64,000 bases of DNA from Bog-473 sp963753115 (GTDB lineage Bacteria; Actinomycetota; Acidimicrobiia; Acidimicrobiales; RAAP-2): positions 164,390 through 228,389 of the forward strand of contig CAVWBB010000003.1 in assembly GCA_963753115.1 (NCBI GenBank), written 5' to 3'. The notes beneath the pieces are model-generated. The model made no database searches. It saw only the letters and a program-made list of their open reading frames with translations, and was not told the DNA's origin. Position 1 is the stretch's first letter, and each line of letters starts with the position of its first letter. Below are positions 38,786 through 47,941 of this stretch, in pieces. Made by a program: the position numbers and the translations under genes.

Positions 38786-40642
38786 GTGCCTGAGGAACCC
38801 AAGGAGCTGACGTCCACGTTCGTGTCCATCAATCCCGGGCGCGACGTCCAGCGGGTCGGCACGGCGATGCCCGACGAACCCAAGGTGCCCTCCGCCACGC
38901 TCGTGTCCATCAACCCCGGGCGCGACGTGCAGCGGGTCGGCACCGCCGCCTTCCTCGGTGAGGACGTCAACAAGATCCACGATCCCGTCTGGGCCGTGAT
39001 CGGCAACCTCGGCGACAGCCAGTGCTATCTCGGCGTTCCGGAGAAGGTGCAGGCGATCCAGGCCGCGCTGCACCGCCGCATCGCCGACGACGACCTCGCG
39101 GTCCGGCTGATCCCGCCCGTGTTCACTCTCGGCGTGTCCGACGGCCAGCTCAACGGCACGCCGGAGATGCGCTTCTCCCTCGTCGGGCGCGAGCTCGTCC
39201 ACGACATCGCCGACGTGCACATCGCGGCCAACGGCGTGGCCGGAGTCGTCGGCGTCGTGGCGTGCGACAAGCCCCCGGTCGGCACCGTGGCGGCCGTGCT
39301 GGAGAACGACACGCCGGCCGTCATCCTCTCCGACGGCCCCATCCGGCCCGGCATCGACCCGGAGACCGGCGATCGCATCGACCTGGTGTCCGCCTTCCAG
39401 GTCGCTGACCAGAGTCCGGAGACCCGCGCCCGCTACGCCCTCAACGCCTGTCCGGGACAGGGGAGCTGCGGCGGCATGTTCACCTACAACACCATGCAGA
39501 CGTTCATCGCCGTCCTCGGCCTCGAGCCGCTGCACATGGTGTCGCCGCCGTCGGACGATCCGCGCCGGCTCAACGACTTCCCCGACCAGATCGTCGATTG
39601 CCTCCTCACCATGGGCGAGCGGGGTATCCGCCCGCGCGACATCGTCACGCCGGCCTCGCTCCGGAACGCCATGACGGTCGCCATCGCCATGGGCGGCTCC
39701 ACCAACGTGTTGCTGCACAGCGTCGAGATCGCCCGAGCCGCCGGCATCGACTTCTGGGCCGAGGTCATGAGCCAGGAGGATTTCAACGACCTCGCCCGCC
39801 GGTTGCCGGTCCTCGTCAACATGCGGCCCTTCGGCGAGTACTCCATGGTGGACGTGGACGCCAAGGGCGGCCTGCAGGTGATCGTGAAGGAATTGCTCGA
39901 GGCCGGCTTCCTCGATGGCGCGACCCTCACGTGCACCGGCGAGACCCTGGCCGAGCAGGTCGCGCGGCTCGCCCCGCCCGCCCCCGATCAGGACGTCATC
40001 TACGAGGTCGGCACGCCCTTCAAGGACACCGGCGGGCTGCGCCTGTTGCGCGGCAATCTCGCACCCGACGGCGGCGCCATCCTCAAGGTCGCGGGCATCG
40101 AGGGTGGCGTGCGAGACGGCGTGTTCACCGGGCGGGCCCGCGTCTTCAACGGCGAGCGTCCGCTCATTGAGGCGCTGGACGCCCATGCCGACTCGTTCCA
40201 GGACAACGACATGGTGGTGATCCGCTACGAGGGGCCCCGGGGCGCGCCGGGCATGCCTGAGTTGCTGGACCCGACCTCGAGGATCACGGCGCTGTGCCGC
40301 CACCGCCACATCACCATCGCGCTCATGACGGACGCCCGGTTCTCCGGCGGTTCAGTCGGCCTCGTCATCGGCCACGTGGCGCCGGAGGCATTGCTCGGAG
40401 GGCCGATCGCCCTCGTGGAGGACGGCGACACCATTGTGGTCGACCTCAACACGGACCGGATCGACTGCCCGCAGCTCGCCGATACCGCCGAGTTCGAACG
40501 GCGCACCGCCGCCTGGCAGAAGGAGGTGGGGGCCAACGGTGGCCTCCACCCCGATGCCCAGCCGGTGACGGACCGCGTGCTCGCCCGCATGCGGGCGACG
40601 GCGCTGCCCGCCCTCCTCGGCGGGGGCATGGCCACGCCCTAG
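38786..40642 (+). CDS. ilvD: dihydroxy-acid dehydratase, copy 1, with duplicated N-terminus
   Basis: 618 residues. It dehydrates 2,3-dihydroxy-isovalerate and -3-methylvalerate to the 2-keto acids, the third step of Val/Ile synthesis. The cluster ligands are visible in ACDKPPVG and CPGQGSCGGMF, and GGSTNVLLHSVEIARAAGI and the closing GFSGGSVGLVIGH-type motif (RFSGGSVGLVIGHVAPE) are intact. It is 27 residues longer than copy 2 because the first 27 codons (PEEPKELTSTFVSINPGRD...) are followed by a second, similar unit starting at ATG 38867 (MPDEPKVPSATLVSINPGRD). GTG 38786 lies six bases after TAGTTT (38774-38779). Confidence 0.92.
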   Translation: MPEEPKELTSTFVSINPGRDVQRVGTAMPDEPKVPSATLVSINPGRDVQRVGTAAFLGEDVNKIHDPVWAVIGNLGDSQCYLGVPEKVQAIQAALHRRIADDDLAVRLIPPVFTLGVSDGQLNGTPEMRFSLVGRELVHDIADVHIAANGVAGVVGVVACDKPPVGTVAAVLENDTPAVILSDGPIRPGIDPETGDRIDLVSAFQVADQSPETRARYALNACPGQGSCGGMFTYNTMQTFIAVLGLEPLHMVSPPSDDPRRLNDFPDQIVDCLLTMGERGIRPRDIVTPASLRNAMTVAIAMGGSTNVLLHSVEIARAAGIDFWAEVMSQEDFNDLARRLPVLVNMRPFGEYSMVDVDAKGGLQVIVKELLEAGFLDGATLTCTGETLAEQVARLAPPAPDQDVIYEVGTPFKDTGGLRLLRGNLAPDGGAILKVAGIEGGVRDGVFTGRARVFNGERPLIEALDAHADSFQDNDMVVIRYEGPRGAPGMPELLDPTSRITALCRHRHITIALMTDARFSGGSVGLVIGHVAPEALLGGPIALVEDGDTIVVDLNTDRIDCPQLADTAEFERRTAAWQKEVGANGGLHPDAQPVTDRVLARMRATALPALLGGGMATP

Positions 40643-40645
40643 GGG

Positions 40646-40673
40646 TTGTCCTGGGCCGCCGGCATGCCACAAT
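40646..40673 (+). promoter_or_regulatory. ilvL-ilvBNC promoter, copy 1
   Basis: TTGTCC (40646-40651) and CACAAT (40668-40673) with a 16-bp spacer lie just after the ilvD stop. Transcription from here would start about at the leader-peptide ATG 40683, giving a nearly leaderless message for the leader peptide. Confidence 0.5.
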
Positions 40674-40682
40674 GGCCACCTC

Positions 40683-40730
40683 ATGCAGGGACGCAGCCAC
40701 CGCACCCAGATTCTGGTACTCGTCACGTAG
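40683..40730 (+). CDS. ilvL: ilv operon leader peptide, copy 1
   Basis: 15 codons: MQGRSHRTQILVLVT. The run ATT-CTG-GTA-CTC-GTC encodes Ile-Leu-Val-Leu-Val, the three end products of the pathway, immediately before the stop and a hairpin. This is the hallmark of ribosome-mediated attenuation. An identical peptide precedes the second ilvB at 46038. It is a regulatory peptide with no other expected role. Confidence 0.85.
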   Translation: MQGRSHRTQILVLVT

Positions 40731-40787
40731 GCGCGCGCCCACATCGCAACGCGCGCCTTACGACCTCCCACTCCCGGGGGGTCTTTT
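40730..40787 (+). terminator. ilvB attenuator, copy 1
   Basis: First hairpin: GGCGCGCG (40730-40737) with CGCGCGCC (40750-40757), 8 bp perfect, beginning at the last base of the leader stop codon. Second hairpin: GACCTCCC (40762-40769) with GGGGGGTC (40776-40783), loop ACTCCC, followed by TTTT (40784-40787), a classic intrinsic terminator. Stalling on Ile/Leu/Val codons should change folding and let transcription reach ilvB at 40853. The exact antiterminator pairing was not resolved by eye. Confidence 0.8.
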
Positions 40788-40852
40788 CAATTTCCGGACG
40801 GAATCGCAAACACGACAGCAGAGCAGCACCGCAGAGCAGACAGGGGAAGCAC

Positions 40853-42586
40853 ATGAAGATGACCGGGGCCCAAGCCCTCATCAAGAGCCTCGAGATGCAG
40901 GGGGTCGACGTCATGTTCGGCCTGCCCGGCGGCGCAATCCTGCCCGTCTACGACCCCATCATCGACTCCTCCATCCGCCACATCCTGGTCCGCCACGAGC
41001 AGGGCGCCGGCCACATGGCCGAGGGCTACGCCATGGCCACCGGGCGCCCCGGCGTCGCCATGGTGACGAGCGGCCCGGGAGCCACCAACATCGTGACGCC
41101 GCTCGCCAACGCCTACATGGACTCCACGCCGCTGATCGTGGTGTCGGGTCAGGTGGCGACGGGATCCATCGGCACCGACGCCTTCCAGGAGTGCGACATC
41201 ACCGGCGTGACGATGGGCATCACCAAGCACAACTGGCTCATCAAGGACGTCGACGACATCCCGAGGGTGGTCGCCGCCGCCTTCCACGTCGCCACCACCG
41301 GGCGGCCGGGACCGGTCCTGATCGACCTGCCCAAGGACATCTCGAACGCCACCATGGAGTGGTACTGGCCGTCGTCCGTCGACGAGCTCGACCTGCCCGG
41401 CTACCACCCGGTGACGTTCGGTGACCCCATGCTCGTCCGCCAGGCGGTCGAGCTGATCGCCCAGTCGCACCGCCCCGTCTTCTACGTCGGCGGCGGCGTG
41501 CTCAAGGCGCGGGCCGCCGAGGCGCTGCGCGTGCTGGCCGAGCGGACCGGGATTCCGATCGTCACCACCTTGATGGCGCGGGGTGCCTTCCCCGACTCAC
41601 ACCCGCAGGCGCTGGGCATGCCGGGTATGCACGGCCACTACACCGCGGTCACCGCCATGCAGCAGAGCGACCTCCTGATCAGCCTCGGTGCGCGGTTCGA
41701 CGACCGCGTCACCGGCAAGATCAGCGCCTTCGCCCCCGAGGCCAAGGTCATCCACGTCGACATCGATCCCGCCGAGCTGGGCAAGGTGCGCGTGCCCGAC
41801 GTGGGCATCGCCGGCGACTGCCGCATGGTGATCGAGGAGATGCTGCTGGCGATGGACTCGCGGGGCGACCTGCCGCCGGTCCAGGACCTCGCACCGTGGT
41901 GGAAGCAGATCAACGAGTGGCGTGAGCGTTTCCCGCTGTATTACGAGGACGTCGAGGGCGGGGCGATCAAGCCGCAGAACGTGGTCGAGCAGCTGCGCGA
42001 TGCGGCGCCGGTCGACACCGTCGTCGTCGCCGGCGTGGGCCAGCACCAGATGTGGGCCTCGCAGTACTGGAGCTTCGAGCACCCCTATACGTGGGTGAAT
42101 TCCGGCGGCGCCGGCACCATGGGCTTCGCCGTGCCCGCGGCCATCGGGGCCAAGGTGGGCCGCCCCGACCGCACCGTGTGGGCCATCGACGGCGACGGTT
42201 GCTTCCAAATGACGGCGCAAGAGCTCGTCACCGCCAGCTCGGAGCAGATCCCGGTGAAGATCGCGATCTTGAACAACGCGTATCTCGGGATGGTGCGCCA
42301 GTGGCAGGAGATGTTCTACGAGGAGCGCTACTCGGAGGTCTACCTCTCGCCCGACCTGCCCGACTACGTCAAGTGGGCCGAGGCGATGGGGTGCGTGGGC
42401 ATCCGGGCCGAGACGCCCGAGGACGTGGGGCCGGCCATTGAGAAGGCCAACGCCATCGACGACCGTCCCGTCGTGGTCGACTTCCGCACCGACGCCTTCG
42501 AGAAGGTGTACCCGATGGTGGCGGCGGGGTCGTCCAACGACGACATCGTCGTCCACCCCGACCAGCTGAAGGCGGCGGCCCGATGA
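40853..42586 (+). CDS. ilvB: acetolactate synthase large subunit, copy 1
   Basis: 577 residues, full length. It condenses two pyruvates to acetolactate, or pyruvate with 2-ketobutyrate. The ThDP domain layout is complete: FGLPGGAILPVYDPI with HEQGAGHMAEGYA (the catalytic Glu), TSGPGATNIVT, the FAD/middle domain, and the metal/ThDP motif GDGCFQMTAQELVTA ... NNAYLGMVRQWQ. ATG 40853 has AGGGGAAG seven bases upstream. The stop overlaps the ilvN ATG (ATGA), so the two subunits are translationally coupled. Confidence 0.95.
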   Translation: MKMTGAQALIKSLEMQGVDVMFGLPGGAILPVYDPIIDSSIRHILVRHEQGAGHMAEGYAMATGRPGVAMVTSGPGATNIVTPLANAYMDSTPLIVVSGQVATGSIGTDAFQECDITGVTMGITKHNWLIKDVDDIPRVVAAAFHVATTGRPGPVLIDLPKDISNATMEWYWPSSVDELDLPGYHPVTFGDPMLVRQAVELIAQSHRPVFYVGGGVLKARAAEALRVLAERTGIPIVTTLMARGAFPDSHPQALGMPGMHGHYTAVTAMQQSDLLISLGARFDDRVTGKISAFAPEAKVIHVDIDPAELGKVRVPDVGIAGDCRMVIEEMLLAMDSRGDLPPVQDLAPWWKQINEWRERFPLYYEDVEGGAIKPQNVVEQLRDAAPVDTVVVAGVGQHQMWASQYWSFEHPYTWVNSGGAGTMGFAVPAAIGAKVGRPDRTVWAIDGDGCFQMTAQELVTASSEQIPVKIAILNNAYLGMVRQWQEMFYEERYSEVYLSPDLPDYVKWAEAMGCVGIRAETPEDVGPAIEKANAIDDRPVVVDFRTDAFEKVYPMVAAGSSNDDIVVHPDQLKAAAR

Positions 42587-43124
42587 CGGCCACCCCGCTG
42601 CACTCGATCCGCCCCGACCGCAGGTCGGCGTCTCGCCCCGCCACCACATCCTGTCCGTGCTCGTCGAGAACAAGGCCGGCGTGCTGGCCCGGGTGGCGGG
42701 GCTGTTCAGCCGTCGCGGCTTCAACATCTACTCGCTGGCCGTGGCGCCGACCGACGAGGACGAGCACTTCAGCCGCATCACGATCGTGGTGGACGTGGAG
42801 TCCGCGCCCCTGGAGCAGGTCATCATGCAACTCGACAAGCTGGTCAATGTCGTCTCCATCGACGAGCTGTCGCCGGCCGAGGCGGTCGAGCGCGAGCTGG
42901 TCCTCGTCACGGTGGCGGTGGGTCCGACCGAGCGCTCCCAGGTGATACAGCTGGTCGGGGTCTTCGGCGGCGAGGTGGTCAGCGTGGGCGCCGATCGCAT
43001 GACGGTCATGCTGGCCGGCCGACCCGAGAAGATCGACGACTTCGAGGGCCTGCTCGAGCACTACACCGTCGAGGAGCTCCAACGGACGGGGCGGGTCGCC
43101 CTGCCTAAGCTGGAACGCCACTAA
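42583..43124 (+). CDS. ilvN: acetolactate synthase small subunit, copy 1 (one frameshift)
   Basis: Regulatory subunit with an N-terminal ACT domain (VLVENKAGVLARVAGLFSRR) that binds valine for feedback inhibition, and the C-terminal ALS_ss domain. Compared with copy 2, one C is missing near 42634 (TCTCGCC against TCTCCGCC), so the first 17 codons are out of frame with the rest. If real, translation would have to restart internally (for example near 42657). The intact copy 2 shows what the corrected 180-residue product would be. Confidence 0.88.
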
Positions 43125-43175
43125 GCCGCCAGAGCACGCCCAAGTCAGAGAAACAGAGAGAAAGAGCAGAACGAC

Positions 43176-44211
43176 ATGGCCACGATGTACTACGAATCCG
43201 ATGCCGACCCCGCGCTGATCGCCGGCCGCAAGGTGGCGATCCTGGGCTACGGCTCGCAGGGGCACGCGCATGCGCAGAACCTGCGTGAGTCCGGCGTGGA
43301 CGTCCGGGTGGCGCTGCGTGAGGGCAGCTCGAGCAAGCGGAAGGCCGAGGAGGCCGGGCTGCGCGTGCTGTCGCTCGCCGAGGCTGCCGCCGAGGCCGAC
43401 GTGATCATGATGTTGCTGCCCGACACGGAGCAGAAGGCGGCCTACGACGAGTTCGTGGCCCCGAACCTGAACGACGGCGACTGCCTGATGTTCGCCCACG
43501 GGTTCAACATCCGCTTCGGCCAGATCGTGCCGCCGCCGGGCGTGGACGTGACCATGGTGGCGCCGAAGGGGCCGGGCCACCTCGTCCGCCGCACCTATAC
43601 CGAGGGTGGAGGCGTCCCGACGTTGATCGCCGTGCACCAGGACGCCACCGGCAAGGCGCGGGAGCTGGCGCTGTCGTACGCGCACGCCATCGGCTCCACC
43701 CGGGCCGGGGTGCTCGACACCACGTTCGACGAGGAGACCGAGACCGATCTCTTCGGTGAGCAGGTGGTGCTGTGCGGCGGCCTGACCGCCCTGGTGACCG
43801 CCGGTTTCGAAACGCTCGTCGGGGCTGGCTACCAGCCCGAGTCGGCCTACTTCGAGTGCCTGCACGAGCTGAAGCTGATCGTCGACCTGATGTACGAGCA
43901 GGGGATCGCCGGCATGCGCTACTCGATCTCGGACACGGCCGAGTACGGCGACGTGACCCGCGGGCCGCGGGTCATCAACGAGGCCGTCCGGGCCGAGATG
44001 CAGAAGATCCTCGATGAGATCCGCAGCGGCGCCTTCGCCGAGGAGTGGATCGCCGAGAACCGGGCCGGGCGCCCCCGCTTCGAGGCCCTGCGCAAGGAGG
44101 GCCAGGCCCATCAGATCGAGACGGTGGGGCAGGAGCTGCGCGGCAATGATGCCTTTCATCTCGGCCGGCAAGACCAAGGTGCAGGACGCACCCTCGGATC
44201 CCGCCCGCTAG
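43176..44211 (+). CDS. ilvC: ketol-acid reductoisomerase, copy 1 (C-terminal frameshift)
   Basis: Class I KARI. The Rossmann motif GYGSQGHAHAQNLRESG and the phosphate-binding loop EGSSSKRKAEEAG indicate NADPH preference. The knotted C-terminal domain carries the metal ligands (DTTFDEETETDLFGEQ and ECLHELKLIVDLMYEQG). It isomerises and reduces acetolactate. An extra G near 44142 (GCGCGGCAATG against GCGCGCAATG in copy 2) alters the last ~20 residues. The corrected end is AMMPFISAGKTKVQDAPSDP with stop TAG 44209-44211; uncorrected, the frame runs to 44216. That TAG is also the start of the -10 of ilvD copy 2. Confidence 0.92.
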
Positions 44212-44220
44212 TTTAGATCC

Positions 44221-45996
44221 GTGCCCGACGAACCCAAGGTGCCCTCCGCCACGCTCGTGTCGATCAACCCCGGGCGCGACGTGCAGCGGGTCGGCACCGC
44301 CGCCTTCCTCGGTGAGGACGTCAACAAGATCCACGATCCCGTCTGGGCCGTCATCGGCAACCTCGGCGACAGCCAGTGCTATCTCGGCGTTCCCGAGAAG
44401 GTGCAGGCGATCCAGGCCGCGCTGCACCGCCGCATCGCCGACGGCGACCTCGCCGTCCGGCTGATCCCGCCCGTGTTCACCCTCGGCGTGTCCGACGGCC
44501 AGCTGAACGGCACGCCGCAGATGCGCTTCTCCCTGGTCGGGCGCGAGCTCGTCCACGACATCGCCGACGTGCACATCGCGGCCAACGGCGTGGCCGGCGT
44601 GGTGGGCGTGGTGGCGTGTGACAAGCCCCCGGTCGGCACCGTGGCGGCGATCCTGGAGAACGACACGCCGGCCGTCATCCTCTCCGACGGGCCCATCCGG
44701 CCCGGCATCGACCCGGAGACGGGCGGCCGCATCGACCTGGTGTCCGCCTTCCAGGTGGCCGACCAGAGTCCGGAGACCCGTGCCCGCTACGCCCTCAATG
44801 CCTGCCCGGGCCAGGGGAGCTGCGGCGGCATGTTCACCTACAACACCATGCAGACCTTCATCGCCGTTCTGGGCCTCGAGCCGCTGCACATGGTGTCGCC
44901 GCCGTCGGACGACCCGCGCCGGCTCAACGACTTCCCCGACCAGATCGTCGATTGCCTCCTCACCATGGGCGAGCGGGGCATCCGCCCGCGCGACATCGTC
45001 ACGCCCGCCTCACTCCGGAACGCCATGACGGTCGCCATCGCCATGGGCGGCTCCACCAACGTGCTGCTGCACAGCGTCGAGATCGCCCGGGCCGCCGGCA
45101 TCGACTTCTGGGCCGAGGTCATGAGCCAGGAGGAGTTCAACGAGTTGGCCCGCCGCCTGCCGGTCCTCGTGAACATGCGGCCCTTCGGCGACTACTCCAT
45201 GGTGGACGTGGACGCGAAGGGCGGCCTCCAGGTGATCGTGAAGGAGTTGCTCGACGCCGGCTTCCTCGACGGCGGCACACTGACGTGCACGGGCGAGACC
45301 CTCGCCGAGCAGGTCGGGCGCCTCGCCCCGCCCGCCCCGGATCAGGACGTCATCTATGCGGTCGTCGCGCCGTTCAAAGACACCGGTGGATTGCGCCTCC
45401 TGCGTGGCAATCTCGCCCCCGACGGTGGCGCCATCCTCAAGGTCGCCGGCATCGAGGGCGGGGTCAAGGACGGCGTGTTCACGGGTCGCGCACGCGTCTT
45501 CAACGGCGAGCGACCGCTCATCGACACGCTGGACGCCCACCCAGACTCGTTCCAGGACAACGACATGGTGGTGATCCGGTACGAGGGGCCGCGGGGCGCG
45601 CCCGGCATGCCCGAGCTGCTCGACCCGACCTCGAGGATCACGGCGCTGTGCCGGCACCGCCACATCACCATCGCGCTCATGACCGACGCCCGGTTCTCGG
45701 GCGGATCGGTCGGGCTCGTCATCGGCCACGTGGCGCCGGAGGCACTGCTCGGGGGGCCGATCGCCCTCGTGGAGGACGGCGACACCGTCATCGTCGACCT
45801 CAACACCGACAGCATCGACTGCCCGCAGCTGGCCGATGCAGCCGAGTTGGAACGGCGCAACGCCGCCTGGGAGAAGGAGGCGGAGGCCAACGGCGGCCTC
45901 CACCCGGACGCCCAGCCGGTGAAGGACCGCGTGCTCGCCCGCATGCGGGCGACGGCGCTGCCCGCCCTCCTCGGCGGGGGCATGGCCACGCCCTAG
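44221..45996 (+). CDS. ilvD: dihydroxy-acid dehydratase, copy 2
   Basis: 591 residues, the ordinary length. It has the same cluster and substrate motifs as copy 1 (ACDKPPVG, CPGQGSCGGMF, GGSTNVLLHS). It lacks the extra 27-residue N-terminal unit, starting MPDEPKVPSATLVSINPGRD from GTG 44221. TAGTTT at 44209-44214 lies six bases upstream. Amino-acid differences from copy 1 are few and conservative (for example EMRFS to QMRFS, YEVGTPF to YAVVAPF), so both should be active. Confidence 0.93.
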   Translation: MPDEPKVPSATLVSINPGRDVQRVGTAAFLGEDVNKIHDPVWAVIGNLGDSQCYLGVPEKVQAIQAALHRRIADGDLAVRLIPPVFTLGVSDGQLNGTPQMRFSLVGRELVHDIADVHIAANGVAGVVGVVACDKPPVGTVAAILENDTPAVILSDGPIRPGIDPETGGRIDLVSAFQVADQSPETRARYALNACPGQGSCGGMFTYNTMQTFIAVLGLEPLHMVSPPSDDPRRLNDFPDQIVDCLLTMGERGIRPRDIVTPASLRNAMTVAIAMGGSTNVLLHSVEIARAAGIDFWAEVMSQEEFNELARRLPVLVNMRPFGDYSMVDVDAKGGLQVIVKELLDAGFLDGGTLTCTGETLAEQVGRLAPPAPDQDVIYAVVAPFKDTGGLRLLRGNLAPDGGAILKVAGIEGGVKDGVFTGRARVFNGERPLIDTLDAHPDSFQDNDMVVIRYEGPRGAPGMPELLDPTSRITALCRHRHITIALMTDARFSGGSVGLVIGHVAPEALLGGPIALVEDGDTVIVDLNTDSIDCPQLADAAELERRNAAWEKEAEANGGLHPDAQPVKDRVLARMRATALPALLGGGMATP

Positions 45997-45999
45997 GGG

Positions 46000-46028
46000 T
46001 TGTCCTGGGCCGCCGGGCGTGCCACAAT
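46000..46028 (+). promoter_or_regulatory. ilvL-ilvBNC promoter, copy 2
   Basis: TTGTCC (46000-46005) and CACAAT (46023-46028), spacer 17 bp, one base longer than in copy 1. Otherwise the same arrangement before the second leader peptide. Confidence 0.5.
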
Positions 46029-46037
46029 GGGCACCTC

Positions 46038-46085
46038 ATGCAGGGACGCAGCCACCGCACCCAGATTCTGGTACTCGTCACGTAG
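46038..46085 (+). CDS. ilvL: ilv operon leader peptide, copy 2
   Basis: Same 15-codon peptide MQGRSHRTQILVLVT as copy 1, with the Ile-Leu-Val-Leu-Val control codons. Its exact conservation after duplication, while third positions in ilvD drifted, suggests the control codons are under selection. Confidence 0.85.
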   Translation: MQGRSHRTQILVLVT

Positions 46086-46142
46086 GCGCGCGCCCACATC
46101 GCAACGCGCGCCTTACGACCTCCCACTCCCGGGGGGTCTTTT
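46085..46142 (+). terminator. ilvB attenuator, copy 2
   Basis: Hairpin GGCGCGCG (46085-46092)/CGCGCGCC (46105-46112), then terminator GACCTCCC (46117-46124)/GGGGGGTC (46131-46138) with TTTT at 46139-46142. Base for base as in copy 1. Confidence 0.8.
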
Positions 46143-46207
46143 CAATTTCCGGACGGAATCGCAAACACGACAGCAGAGCAGTACCGCAGAGCAGACAGGG
46201 GAAGCAC

Positions 46208-47941
46208 ATGAAGATGACCGGGGCCCAGGCCCTCATCAAGAGCCTCGAGATGCAGGGGGTCGACGTCATGTTCGGCCTGCCCGGAGGCGCCATCCTGCCC
46301 GTCTACGACCCCATCATCGACTCCTCCATCCGCCACATCCTGGTGCGCCACGAGCAGGGCGCCGGTCACATGGCCGAGGGCTACGCCATGGCCACCGGGC
46401 GTCCCGGCGTCGCCATGGTGACGAGCGGCCCGGGCGCCACCAATATCGTGACCCCGCTCGCCAACGCCTACATGGACTCCACGCCGCTGATCGTGGTGTC
46501 GGGCCAGGTGGCGACGGGATCCATCGGCACCGACGCCTTCCAGGAGTGCGACATCACCGGCGTGACGATGGGCATCACCAAGCACAACTGGCTCATCAAG
46601 GACGTCGACGACATCCCGAGGGTGGTCGCCGCCGCCTTCCACGTCGCCACCACCGGGCGGCCGGGACCGGTCCTGATCGACCTGCCCAAGGACATCTCGA
46701 ACGCCACCATGGAGTGGTACTGGCCGTCGTCCGTCGACGAGCTCGACCTGCCCGGCTACCACCCGGTCACGTTCGGCGACCCCATGCTGGTCCGCCAGGC
46801 GGTCGAGCTGATCGCCCAGTCGCACCGCCCCGTCTTCTACGTCGGCGGCGGCGTGCTCAAGGCACGGGCCGCCGAGGCGCTGCGCGTGCTGGCCGAGCGG
46901 ACCGGGATTCCGATCGTCACCACCTTGATGGCGCGGGGTGCCTTCCCCGACTCACACCCGCAGGCGCTCGGCATGCCGGGTATGCACGGCCACTACACCG
47001 CGGTCACCGCCATGCAGCAGAGCGACCTCCTGATCAGCCTCGGTGCGCGGTTCGACGACCGCGTCACCGGCAAGATCAGCGCCTTCGCCCCCGAGGCCAA
47101 GGTCATCCACGTCGACATCGACCCCGCCGAGCTGGGCAAGGTGCGCGTGCCGGACGTGGGCATCGCCGGCGACTGCCGCATGGTGATAGAGGAGATGCTG
47201 CTGGCGATGGACTCGCGCGGCGACCTCCCGCCGGTCCAGGACCTCGCACCGTGGTGGAAGCAGATCAACGAGTGGCGTGAGCGTTTCCCGTTGTATTACG
47301 AGGACGTCGAGGGCGGGGCGATCAAGCCGCAGAACGTGGTCGAGCAGCTGCGCGATGCGGCGCCGGTCGACACCGTCGTCGTCGCCGGCGTGGGCCAGCA
47401 CCAGATGTGGGCCTCGCAGTACTGGAGCTTCGAGCACCCCTATACGTGGGTGAACTCCGGCGGCGCCGGCACCATGGGCTTCGCCGTGCCCGCGGCCATC
47501 GGGGCCAAGGTGGGCCGCCCCGACCGCACCGTGTGGGCCATCGACGGCGACGGTTGCTTCCAAATGACGGCGCAAGAGCTCGTCACCGCCAGCTCGGAGC
47601 AGATCCCGGTGAAGATCGCGATCTTGAACAATGCGTATCTCGGGATGGTGCGCCAGTGGCAGGAGATGTTCTACGAGGAGCGCTACTCGGAGGTCTACCT
47701 CTCGCCCGACCTGCCCGACTACGTCAAGTGGGCCGAGGCGATGGGGTGCGTGGGCATCCGGGCCGAGACGCCCGAGGACGTCGGGCCGGCCATTGAGAAG
47801 GCCAACGCCATCGACGACCGTCCCGTCGTGGTCGACTTCCGCACCGACGCCTTCGAGAAGGTGTACCCCATGGTGGCGGCGGGGTCGTCCAACGACGACA
47901 TCGTCGTCCACCCCGACCAGCTGAAGGCGGCGGCCCGATGA
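46208..47941 (+). CDS. ilvB: acetolactate synthase large subunit, copy 2
   Basis: 577 residues; by eye the protein is identical to copy 1, though the DNA differs at silent sites (for example GGAGGCGCC against GGCGGCGCA after LPG). The ThDP and FAD regions are intact. ATG 46208 has the same AGGGGAAG ribosome-binding site, and the stop overlaps ilvN by four bases. Identical protein with drifting DNA points to strong purifying selection or partial gene conversion. Confidence 0.95.
   Translation: MKMTGAQALIKSLEMQGVDVMFGLPGGAILPVYDPIIDSSIRHILVRHEQGAGHMAEGYAMATGRPGVAMVTSGPGATNIVTPLANAYMDSTPLIVVSGQVATGSIGTDAFQECDITGVTMGITKHNWLIKDVDDIPRVVAAAFHVATTGRPGPVLIDLPKDISNATMEWYWPSSVDELDLPGYHPVTFGDPMLVRQAVELIAQSHRPVFYVGGGVLKARAAEALRVLAERTGIPIVTTLMARGAFPDSHPQALGMPGMHGHYTAVTAMQQSDLLISLGARFDDRVTGKISAFAPEAKVIHVDIDPAELGKVRVPDVGIAGDCRMVIEEMLLAMDSRGDLPPVQDLAPWWKQINEWRERFPLYYEDVEGGAIKPQNVVEQLRDAAPVDTVVVAGVGQHQMWASQYWSFEHPYTWVNSGGAGTMGFAVPAAIGAKVGRPDRTVWAIDGDGCFQMTAQELVTASSEQIPVKIAILNNAYLGMVRQWQEMFYEERYSEVYLSPDLPDYVKWAEAMGCVGIRAETPEDVGPAIEKANAIDDRPVVVDFRTDAFEKVYPMVAAGSSNDDIVVHPDQLKAAAR

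Larger units (their letters stand above)
38774..44208. repeat. tandem duplication unit 1: ilvD-ilvL-ilvB-ilvN-ilvC
   Basis: The first of two direct copies of a ~5.4-kb unit. It begins at the -10 element TAGTTT of ilvD (CCGCTAGTTT is shared by both copies) and ends at the ilvC stop. The copies differ at scattered, mostly synonymous sites, so this is not a simple double count of one identical sequence. IlvB proteins appear identical; IlvD and IlvC differ at a few residues. Confidence 0.85.
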
